Source: Euperipatoides rowelli
Taxonomy: Eukaryota > Onychophora > Udeonychophora > Euonychophora > Peripatopsidae
Assembly (NCBI GenBank): GCA_003024985.2
Contig: PXIH01S0053059.1
Direction: 5' to 3' (one strand)
DNA length: 14,881 bases
Within the stretch, counting starts at the first letter, position 1. Each line of letters opens with the position of its first letter. Both the position numbers and the translations under genes were made by a program. This document shows, piece by piece, positions 8,578 through 14,881 of this stretch. The notes under the pieces were generated by a model that was not told where the DNA came from, searched no databases, and saw only the letters and a program-made list of their open reading frames with translations.

Positions 8578-9371
8578 ATGTTAGTTCCTCAGAACTAATA
8601 ATTGTGTTCAATGTCATATTTAAATGTTGTTTTTTTGAGATATGTTGTTGAGTATTATAATTTAATGAGTATAATGTTTGGTATTTCATTGTATAAATTG
8701 TAATAATAATCTAATATTTAACATATTTCAGGTAAAACTTAATTAAAGTTGATTTAGTTATTATAAAATAATAACTTAGTACATATCGATGATATTGTTT
8801 GAGATTATCGATATTTAATATTTTTCTCGTTTTTGATCGTGATGTAAGATGAGAGCTTGAACTCGTGCATCCTGGTAGCCATGCTTTTAGGAAAATTTAT
8901 CATCGCAAGTATTAGCGGTGGATGAACCATCCAAAAGTTATATTATCATAGGATTAAATTACTGGTAATCGTGAGTACTGTGTTTGTACAATCTAATGCT
9001 ATTTTTTAGAGCATATTATATTACACATACCATGTAATGAAAATTAAGCGTTGATAAAATGTCACTGGTAAAATTTCATACTGAAAGAAATGATGTTCTG
9101 TATTCAACTGACGATCAATTTGGCATTTTCTCAGCAGTAAGAAACCTTTTGATAATGTTTTGTAATGTCTTTGAATAGAAAGCATTTCAGTATAAATGTT
9201 TAAAAATTTAATTTATTAATCTACGAATAACGTTGTTTGGAACCTCTTTAATAAAAACTTCTGGTTATCTTTTTGAATACCCAGTAGTCTACTAAGTCTC
9301 TTTTTTTATGGTTTTAGTCTACAAAGTTTCTTTTTTTACAGCTATGAACCACTCTGATGCCTGAAAGTATC
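8578..9371 (+). other. Unexplained left part of the nested insertion
   Basis: 794 bp, present only once in the insertion and without retroelement coding signal. It has a hairpin at 8783-8814 (ATATCGATGAT against ATTATCGATAT). It also has a 30-bp tandem repeat, TAGTCTAC-AAGT-TCTTTTTTT, at 9285-9314 and 9315-9344, and an exon-like ATG frame at 9059-9136. Scattered matches near its right end (CCAGTAGTC at 9281, GTTTTAGTCT at 9311, TATG-ACCA at 9343) recur in the same order before the second LTR-like repeat. This hints that it is diverged LTR sequence rather than foreign DNA. Confidence 0.5.
9059..9136 (+). CDS. Exon-like ATG frame with donor site, function unknown
   Basis: An ATG in good insect context (GATAAAATG, A at -3), preceded in frame by a TGA, opens 26 codons. 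They start MSLVKFHTERNDVL and end STDDQFGIFSA, directly before a donor-like GTAAGAAA at 9137. The stretch is richer in GC than its neighbours and its composition looks protein-like. No downstream acceptor inside the insertion continues the frame: the strong acceptor ending at 9341 leads to CTATGA. It could be a captured host first exon or a chance frame. It ends on a codon boundary, the same phase that exon candidate 3 (14816) begins with. I do not recognise the sequence. Confidence 0.25.
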
Positions 9372-9788
9372 TGTTTGATATGTTTTTACAATTTAATTGC
9401 TACTAAGTAATTTGTTATTGAAGCAAAGTCAACTCATGTTTTTGAATACTTTTACTATCAGAGATCTGTATCTAATCTATCTATGAGTTCAAGTTGTCGT
9501 GTCTATGCACCATATATTATTATTATGTACAATAATAAGTTTTGACATTATTTTGATATTTGATGTTTATAAAAAGAAGTTTAATTTGACATCTGTATCA
9601 ATTGGATATCATGGATTAATGTTTTATATTTTATAATACATAAAATATTTGTGTTTACTGTATGAATAAAACAAGTAAATGTATTCATCAAATCAAGTTT
9701 ATTAGTTCTTTAATATTTACAAGTAATATTACTGATTATGGGATCATACTTTACATATAAATGATAATAGTTAGTGCGCTTCCCCAAT
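9372..9788 (+). repeat. Left LTR-like repeat of the nested element (417 bp)
   Basis: Starts TGTTTGATATG and ends CTTCCCCAAT. It repeats at 10445-10828 with about 28 substitutions over about 384 aligned bases plus two larger gaps (about 10 and 23 bp), by hand count. It carries AATAAA at 9665-9670. Its length is close to that of the outer LTR, but the sequence is unrelated apart from the layout. Confidence 0.85.
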
Positions 9789-9793
9789 AATTT

Positions 9794-9807
9794 GGTTATG
9801 GGCCCAG
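9794..9807 (+). other. Primer-binding site of the nested element
   Basis: GGTTATGGGCCCAG, a 14-base complement of the initiator-Met tRNA anticodon-stem region. It lies five bases (AATTT) after the left LTR-like repeat. It is the same primer class as the outer element and fixes the element's orientation as +. Confidence 0.88.
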
Positions 9808-9894
9808 GCCATGCCCTAACTACTTTGCATGTATTGTGAGCTTTTGACCAATTACGTAATTGATTATGCACACCAAATTTCTAATCACATCAAT

Positions 9895-10245
9895 ATGGGA
9901 GAGCCTATGAAATATTAAATGGTGAAATTGAACAATGAAAACTATTTTTTGTGGCGAATAAAAATTCAGTTATATCTCATTCGAGATAATCTGTGGGAAG
10001 TAGTAGAGACACCCCGCCTGCAAATAACTCTGATCCTTGGTATAAGAAGGACAGAATAGCCAGAGCAGCAATAGGTCTTATGATGGAGGATAGCATATTA
10101 ATAGATATTAAAGATTTCACTACAGCAAAGGAAATGCTTGAAAACTTAAAGCTAACCTAGGAAAACAATAGTTTTGGAACTTAGATTTACTTAATGTGCA
10201 GACTGTTTAATACCAAATATATAGCTGGAACTTCAATGTTGGATC
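9895..10245 (+). pseudogene. copia gag 5' fragment (nested element)
   Basis: Start of a capsid gene. ATG at 9895 opens MGEPMKY then a TAA. In the following frame come VKLNNENYFLWRIKIQLYL (about 9922-9978) and RDNLWEVVETPRL, the NY--W---I---L-----W--V pattern of copia gag N-termini. After a frame change come DPWYKKDRIARAAIGLMMED and FTTAKEMLENLKLT (about 10032-10157), the UBN2-type helix region. RLFNTKYIAGTSML ends near 10242. The rest of gag and all of pol are missing, so a deletion of several kilobases joins this point to sequence just before the second LTR. Nothing of the knuckle, protease, integrase or RT remains. Confidence 0.8.
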
Positions 10246-10246
10246 T

Positions 10247-10362
10247 GTGATGATGAAAACCAACACCAGTAGTCGTGCAAGATAATAAGAATTAACGTAC
10301 ACCTGTAATAATGAAAAATAGCACCAGCAGTCGTGCATGATGATAAGGATTAATGTATGCTA
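10247..10362 (+). repeat. Tandem repeat, two 58-bp units
   Basis: Units 10247-10304 and 10305-10362 match at about 44 of 58 positions. Shared cores are AATGAAAA-type sequence, CACCAG-AGTCGTGCA and ATAAG-ATTAA-GTA. They lie between the gag remnant and the second LTR-like repeat and may be the start of the 3' LTR or a junction product of the internal deletion. Confidence 0.75.
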
Positions 10363-10444
10363 GTTTTAGTCTGCACATAGTATCATTGTTAAAGTATATT
10401 GTTAACCACTTAAGTTTAATTGTTTAAATTATGCAACCAGTGTC

Positions 10445-10828
10445 TGTTTGATATGGGTATACAATTTGATTGCTACTAAGTAATTCATTATTGAATTCAT
10501 GTTTTTGAACACTTTTACTATCCGAGATCTGTATCTAATCGATCTATGAGTTCAAGTTGTCGTGTCTATGCACCGTATATTATTCTTATGTACAAGAATA
10601 AGTTTTGACATTTTTTTGATATTTGATGTTTATAAAAAGAAGTACAATTTTACATATATGTGTAACAATATTTTAATACATAATATATTTGTGTTTACTG
10701 TATGAATAAAACAAGTCAATTTATTCATCAAATCAAGTTTATTAGTTCTTTAATATTTACAATTAACATTACTGATTGTGTGATCATACTTTACATATAA
10801 ATGATAATAGTTAGTGTGCTTCCCCAAT
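10445..10828 (+). repeat. Right LTR-like repeat of the nested element (384 bp)
   Basis: Second copy of the 9372-9788 repeat, shorter because of two gaps. It carries AATAAA at 10705-10710 and ends CTTCCCCAAT directly before the AGAGC duplication at 10829. Similarity may extend weakly upstream to about 10323. Confidence 0.85.
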
Positions 10829-10833
10829 AGAGC
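10829..10833. repeat. Target-site duplication AGAGC of the inner insertion, right copy
   Basis: Matches 8573-8577. The outer pol coding sequence resumes immediately afterwards with CAAGACCCCAATACATTT. Confidence 0.75.
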
Positions 10834-11596
10834 CAAGACCCCAATACATTTGAGGAAGTGATAACCTCAAAGGATGATAAGAACTGGATGGAAGCAATGG
10901 AGGATGAACTCCATAGCCTTGAGGACAACCAGACCTGGAGACTAGTACCAAGACCAAAAGGAGAAATGGTCCTAGGATCAAAATGGGTGTTCAAGAAGGA
11001 ATTCAATGCATCGGGGACGCTAGAAAAATACAAGGCTTGACTGGTAGCAAGAGGCTTCGAACAGAGATGGGGAATCAATTACGAGGTATTCACACCCATT
11101 GTCAAACAGAAGTCCCTCAGATTGCTTGTCGCAATAGCTGTAGAAAGGGGGTGGACAATGAAACAAATGGATATAAAGATTGCTTACCTAAATGGATACC
11201 CAACGAAACAATATACATGAAAGGCTGTGGCAACAACAACCATTCAAAGAGGACCTAGTTGCCTGTTGCATAGAAGTCTATGGATTATAGCAAGCTGGCA
11301 CACTGTGGAACATCCGATTAGATAGCTTCCTAAAACAATGGGGAGCAGACATAGGAATCTAACACAATCCGAAAAGCAAAATCATCCTCGGAGTATAGCC
11401 TACATAGTGATCTATTGGTAATAACTGAAAAAGAAGGAACATATAACGAGTTCTTTAGGAATATAGATAAAGAGTTTGGTGCCAAGGACCTAGGCAACAT
11501 AAATGACCGGCTATCGATAAAATCAAGAAGACCACAGATGGAACAATACAGCTGAGCCAAGACAAGTATGTACAGGTAATCCTGGAAAAGTACAAC
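10834..11596 (+). pseudogene. copia reverse transcriptase remnant (outer element)
   Basis: Copies the element RNA into DNA. The domain opens with DPNTFEEVITSKDDKNWMEA and NQTWRLVPRPKGE, then GSKWVFKKEFNASGTLEKYKA, a TGA at 11038-11040 where copia has an Arg, and LVARGFEQRWGINYE. The first catalytic block, MDIKIAYLNG, is intact with its Asp at 11170-11172. YGLKQA reads YGL-stop-QA at 11279-11296 (TAG at 11288). The YVDD catalytic block, expected before LLVITEKEGTYNEFFRNIDK, reads LHSD at 11400-11411, so one of its two essential aspartates is lost. Several frame changes occur between 11196 and 11560. It joins upstream, across the nested insertion, to the integrase linker. Confidence 0.9.
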
Positions 11597-12260
11597 ATGG
11601 AAAATGTAAAAGAAGCCAAATGCCCTCTACACCAAAACACAAAATTGAAAAAGAATGAAGAAGCACCAAGAGACAAGCTACCATACAGGCAAGCAATTGG
11701 AAGCTTACTATACCTATTCGGCGCAACTCGCCCTAATATCGCATATGTGACTTCATACTTGAGTCAGTTCAGCGAGAACCCGACCAAAGAGCCCTGGAAT
11801 GGGGTGAAGCAACTATGTAGATACCTGAAAAGGACCAAGGAGACAACATTGTCATACAGTCATGCAGACTGGGCAAACGACTTAACAGAAAATCATATCC
11901 TGGAACATCAGGAAGAAACACACCACCACACTGTCAACAATGGAAGCAGAATACCTGGCATTATGTGAAGCCAGCAAAGAAGCGGCATGGCTAAAACATT
12001 TACTGCAGGAAATACACGCCACAGAATTCCTCGAAAGTAGCACTGTCATCCACACAGACAATCAAGGAGCGATGAGCCTCACACAGAACAAAGTCACATC
12101 CGAGAGGAACAAGCACATGGAACTGAAACACTTCTACATCAGAGAGCAAATTGAAGAGAAAGAAATAGTGCTCAAATATGTCAGAACAGACAACAACCCA
12201 GCTGACCTACTAACAAAGAACGTTGGATCAAATAGAACAAGCCTACACCGCCCAAAATGA
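11597..12260 (+). pseudogene. copia RT thumb and RNase H remnant (outer element)
   Basis: RNase H removes the RNA strand after copying. The first part reads MENVKEAKCPLHQNTKLKK, then YRQAIGSLLYLFGATRPNIA, LSQFSENP and KQLCRYLKRTKETTLSY, the usual copia block between RT and RNase H. HADWAND (about 11866-11886) is the D-DWA motif with the first Asp changed to His. A frame change near 11890 is followed by a long open frame (11940-12260): MEAEYLALCEASKEAAWLKH, then HTDNQGAMSLTQNKVTSERN, KHMELKHFYIREQIEEKE and NNPADLLTK, ending at TGA. These are the EAEY, DNQG, KH-D--HF-RE and ADLLTK blocks of the C-terminal end of copia pol. This is the best preserved part of the element. Confidence 0.9.
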
Positions 12261-12295
12261 GGACTCAATTAGGGAAACGGCTTACCAATAGGAAG

Positions 12296-12716
12296 TATTA
12301 GAATGAAATGCATGAATCAAAGAGGTGCTAAGCCTTATTCTCAGCCAACACTGCAAGAACATATAAAACCAGAGATCTCCTTTTTCAACACACAATGAGT
12401 TAAACACTCGTGCCGTCTCTTAGTTGATGCGACGTAATATATTATTATATTCCCATGTTCTATGTATTAAGAAGACGAATTCTATGCAGCTTTGATGACA
12501 AATGAAGTGTAAAACATTATGTATATATAGAGCCTTGACGAGCCAGAGACGTATGCAAATATAATCTACTTCAGGACATTAAGTTATGTTGTTATTATTT
12601 GTATTACCGCTATCGTTTAGAGTGTTGAATAAATGTTAATTAAGTTGAACTTTTCGTCTAACTCGAATACTTATCACTTAGTGGCAACACATCATCTCTA
12701 CACTTCAATTCTAATA
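12296..12716 (+). repeat. 3' LTR of the outer copia element (421 bp)
   Basis: Begins TATTAGAATG like the 5' copy and ends CAATTCTAATA, making a perfect 9-bp terminal inverted repeat TATTAGAAT/ATTCTAATA. A short purine run (AATAGGAAG, 12287-12295) directly before it is a weak polypurine-tract candidate. TATA-like ATATAAAA lies at 12361-12368 and AATAAA at 12628-12633. AGAAT follows at 12717. Confidence 0.92.
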
Positions 12717-12721
12717 AGAAT
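12717..12721. repeat. Target-site duplication AGAAT, right copy
   Basis: Matches 5465-5469. The host sequence continues as TACTGTATTTTATTT. Confidence 0.8.
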
Positions 12722-12788
12722 TACTGTATTTTATTTATTTTTTCTTGTAATATCATGTCTTATAGATACTGGCAGCTGCCTGTAATAG

Positions 12789-13500
12789 ATTTATTTATTT
12801 ATTTCACAAGTTGTCTAAGCAATGCTTTTCAACTTTACATCAATTTATAAAATACAAATTAGAAGACATATCTAAAGAGATGTTCATAGTACATCATATA
12901 AAAAGAAAATACATAATCACAAAAAAAAATATAGATAAACACAGAGATGATTACAATCAACTGCATAACACAGAAAAAAAGAAAAAGAAATTTACATTTT
13001 ATTCAAAGAGACATTTAAATCATAGCAAGATAATTGGGATCCAACATGAGCCAAGCATCCAGTGCTACTTTATATCCATGGAAACTATTTTTAGACACTA
13101 TCTCATGCGCAGAGAATTCCATGATGAGGCTACTCGGTTTGAAAAAAAATTAGCTCTTATTGCAGTTTTATTGAAAACCTTTTTAACTTTATGTTGGTGC
13201 CCTCTAATCCTGTTTGAGCCTTCTATATTAAACAGTAATCTTATATTATTTTCCTGAACTATTAATTATAGGCTAAAATTAAGTCCCCTCTGAATAGTCT
13301 CTGCCTAGGAGTAAAAATTTCATATTTGTATAAATTGATCATTCTGTTTTCATATGATATATTTTTAAATTTAATTATTTTTTTAGTATATTTTCGGAAT
13401 AATTGGTTCAACTTCCGTATATCACCAAGATTACGAAAATGGAAAATAAAATGGCAATAATCGGATAACTCTGAATATATATCTTGTAGATCATAGCGAA
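12789..13500 (-). pseudogene. 5'-truncated LINE, RT C-terminal end and 3' tail (fragment A)
   Basis: Non-LTR retrotransposon relic read on the minus strand. From about 13480 down come SDYCHFIF, GDIRKLNQLFRKYTKKIIKF, NISYENRMINLYKYEIFTP and RQRLFRGDLILAYN, ending in TAA near 13263. They match the E-VQR--TK-I, LSYE-RL--L and RR-RGDLI--Y blocks that follow the RT palm in CR1/Jockey-type LINEs. In another frame, RIRGHQHKVKK (from 13211) leads to FFSNRVASSWNSL (WNSL at about 13110-13121). After a further shift, HEIVSKNSFHGYKVALDAW ends at a stop near 13015. About 225 bp of 3' UTR follow, ending in an (AAAT)n tail at 12790-12804. The 5' truncation is typical of LINEs. The clade is not settled. Confidence 0.78.
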
Positions 13501-13646
13501 TAGTTCAATTGACATAAAGGAGAATACATGAAAATTCTTATGCCGTTTACATAGGCTAATGCATTTCTATATGCACGCAGTCACTGTTTGTCTATTGAGT
13601 TAGATTTTTTGATTTTTGTTTTAATATCTTAGATTTTCCTATAACA

Positions 13647-14210
13647 TTAAAACTTTATTGCTATAATAATTTCCAAATCTAGCAATAAAAATAATTTCTT
13701 CTTGTTTGAAGATTTTTCCATTTTAATATATGTATTTGCTTCCCTAGAAGGTCCCATTCCAAATATTAATAATCTAGCCACCAAATTTTGACTCTTTCGA
13801 GTTTTATCTGCATCATCTTTGCTACAACCATTATATACAGTGCAACAATAGTTAATTTTCGATTGTACTATTGTCAAATAATGAAGGCATAATGAATTTA
13901 AAGGCAAAAACTTTTAAACTTTATTATTATAAAATATAAGGAACATACTGATTTTTTAAGTCATTAATATGATTATTCTAATTAAAATGTACATTTACCA
14001 TAAGGCCCAATATTTTTATCCTGTCAATTTTGTATAATAGTTTCTGATTCTAGATCCAAGAATAATTCTTTTATTTTTATTTTTTGAGCATATAATCATA
14101 AATTTTGCCTGTTGATTTTTCAATGGTTTTTGAAAATTGGGATTTAAAAGAAAATTTATCCAATATTATTGGCGATCTTCCAGAAAGCATTTATGTGGTC
14201 AACCTGTAGA
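13647..14210 (-). pseudogene. Second LINE fragment, RT palm to thumb (fragment B)
   Basis: Read on the minus strand, FLKPLKNQQAKFMIICSKNK-like sequence (about 14140-14070) resembles the N----KT--M- block after the FADD motif. IDRIKILGLMVNVHFN, a stop, then NNHINDL (about 14030-13960) matches the I--LG---D-KL-F--HI block. An open frame at 13907-13647 then gives LHYLTIVQSKINYCC, TVYNGCSKDDADK and SQNLVARLLIF, the Y--L------YC-----G-----DKLQK-QN-AARL block. Fragment A carries the equivalent post-palm block in a different form, so A and B are not one continuous copy. The FADD motif itself was not found. Sequence between 13500 and 13647 is unassigned. Confidence 0.58.
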
Positions 14211-14815
14211 TTACAATTGACATTATTGACACTTCTGATATAAAGAAAATGTATAGGCTGGAATCTCTTTATTTAAAAATTGTAAAAAGGCAGCCCCTCG
14301 CTGTTAAATAATGGTTACAAAAGAAAAAGATTATTAAAATAAAATTGCTGAAGTATGGCAACAAAAAGGAAATAAAATAAAAGAGGCAGACAAATGGCCT
14401 AGCTTGCTCCTGCCAGCTAGTCACAAAACTGCACATACAAAAATAATATGTGACTGAAGTGGAAAGAGCCACTCCATGCACGTATTGACAACCGGGCATG
14501 CATGCTGAATTCTTTTATTATTCAGAATGAGCATACATGCAAATTAATATACATGAATAGAATTTGCATTGATTTGCACGTGTACAGGAAATTGATTATA
14601 TTTCCCACATTGTTTACGATCTCATAGCTGATTAGGCTATGAATGAAACATTTACTATAAAATAATAAAAGCCTTATTTAAAAAAAGTAATGTATGAACC
14701 AGGGTTGATTGGTTTAAACCTATTGTTTTTTTTTTTTTAAACAAACAAACAGTTTATTCAATAAACTGTTAAAGTTAAAATGTTTAAAATTTTATTGGCA
14801 TTTGTTCATTGTTAG
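14211..14815. other. Intron-like sequence, no gene seen
   Basis: No coding or mobile-element signal was recognised. There is a perfect 11-bp inverted repeat, AACAGTTTATT and its complement with a 1-nt loop, at 14748-14770 just after a T run. The segment ends in a T-rich acceptor TTTGTTCATTGTTAG (14801-14815). An imperfect palindrome of CATGCTGAAT type lies at about 14496-14540. Confidence 0.4.
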
Positions 14816-14864
14816 AATCATTTAGCAAAATGCAAAGAACTTAAAGAAGCCAACAGTGATGAAG
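14816..14864 (+). CDS. Candidate internal coding exon 3 (49 nt), unknown host gene
   Basis: Preceded by TTTGTTCATTGTTAG and followed by GTATGATAA, a good donor after GAAG. Only one of three frames is open. It reads NHLAKCKELKEANSDE and leaves one G, and the other two frames meet stops within ten codons. The peptide is charged and helix-prone, like the end of exon candidate 2. It begins on a codon boundary, in phase with the end of that candidate. If both are real, the intron between them is 9.6 kb, most of it the copia element and LINE pieces. The gene is not recognised. Confidence 0.5.
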
Positions 14865-14881
14865 GTATGATAATATTAATT

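Larger units (their letters stand above)
8578..10828 (+). mobile_element. Nested, internally deleted copia-like element (2.25 kb)
   Basis: AT-rich block inserted in the outer copia pol and bounded by AGAGC duplications. It contains two directly repeated LTR-like segments (9372-9788 and 10445-10828) and an initiator-Met half-tRNA primer site five bases after the first. A short piece of copia gag follows, and nothing else of gag-pol. The first 794 bp (8578-9371) lie outside the clearly repeated part and are unexplained. The left edge ATGTTAGTTCC has the TGTTAG look of a copia LTR start and the right edge is CCCCAAT. It is therefore either an element with long LTRs whose right copy lost its 5' part, or a composite of two events. 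It encodes no complete protein. Confidence 0.8.
5470..12716 (+). mobile_element. Ty1/copia LTR retrotransposon, full-length but decayed (7.25 kb)
   Basis: The element has two LTRs (5470-5889 and 12296-12716), a half-tRNA-Met primer site, gag with a CCHC knuckle, then protease, integrase, RT and RNase H. Integrase before RT defines Ty1/copia. It is flanked by AGAAT duplications. The interior is A-rich on the + strand and noticeably higher in GC than the host DNA, except where a 2251-bp AT-rich insertion (8578-10828) splits pol; without that insertion the element would be about 5.0 kb. Every domain shows stops and frame changes, so it cannot encode a working polyprotein. The LTRs differ by about 27 substitutions and two indels over 417 aligned positions (hand count, about 93.5% identity). 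Confidence 0.93.

Noticed and set aside
9794-9807. GGTTATGGGCCCAG as part of a tRNA gene
   Set aside because: Only the anticodon-stem complement is present and it sits directly behind an LTR; no cloverleaf can be drawn around it, so it is a primer site.
5478-12708. Alternative LTR edges TGAAATG...TTCA giving canonical TG...CA
   Set aside because: The bases outside these edges (TATTAGAA and ATTCTAA) are shared by both LTRs, and the primer site and AGAAT duplication fit the wider edges.
5465-12725. A 9-10 bp target duplication (ATAAGAATTA)
   Set aside because: It overlaps the shared LTR termini; with the edges fixed by the second LTR, the duplication is the standard 5 bp.
12811-13257. 148-codon open frame on the + strand
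   Set aside because: It is antisense to LINE fragment A, whose minus-strand frames show clear RT-downstream motifs; the + frame is lysine- and isoleucine-rich without recognisable domains.
14269-14499. 76-codon hydrophobic open frame on the - strand
   Set aside because: No motif, and base composition (T-rich complement) explains the hydrophobic residues.
1-14881. CRISPR array, bacterial operon or phage content
   Set aside because: No regularly spaced short repeats, no ribosome-binding-site-led gene series; element types and splice signals are eukaryotic.

Overview
The window looks like AT-rich metazoan genomic DNA, most likely from an arthropod and probably an insect. The basis is a Ty1/copia element primed by the internal (half) initiator-Met tRNA as in Drosophila copia, a Tc1/mariner relic, a hAT non-autonomous element and 5'-truncated LINEs, all in a background of about 25-30% GC. 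The species call is inference. No intact gene is present and nothing looks bacterial.

The simplest reading is that most of the window is intron. Three short + strand exon-like segments stand out: 425-471, 5099-5186 and 14816-14864. Each is flanked by AG and GT splice-like signals and is richer in GC than its surroundings, and a common reading phase runs through them. I do not recognise the protein.

The rest is mobile-element sequence, roughly two thirds of the window. From left to right: 820-1500 is an unclassified region rich in TGTTAC/GTAACA with a direct repeat. 2201-2925 is a complete non-autonomous hAT element with a perfect 8-bp target duplication and large internal hairpins. 3185-3818 is a deleted Tc1/mariner element with TA target sites, keeping only the N-terminal part of a decayed transposase. 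4865-4901 may be a hAT end. 5470-12716 is a full-length but decayed Ty1/copia element: 420/421-bp LTRs, 5-bp duplication AGAAT, half-tRNA-Met primer site, and gag, protease, integrase, RT and RNase H in order. Inside its pol, between integrase and RT, sits a 2251-bp insertion (8578-10828) flanked by the duplication AGAGC. It holds a second, internally deleted copia relic with its own LTR-like repeats, primer site and a gag piece, plus 794 bp of unexplained sequence. 12789-13500 and 13647-14210 are two LINE fragments on the minus strand. Both carry the same RT-downstream block, so they come from two separate insertions.

The order of events can be partly read: outer copia into the intron, then inner copia into its pol. 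The outer coding region is far more damaged than its LTR divergence (about 27 substitutions in 417 aligned bases, hand count) would suggest. The most open questions are the 794-bp passenger with an exon-like ATG frame, and what gene the flanking exons belong to.
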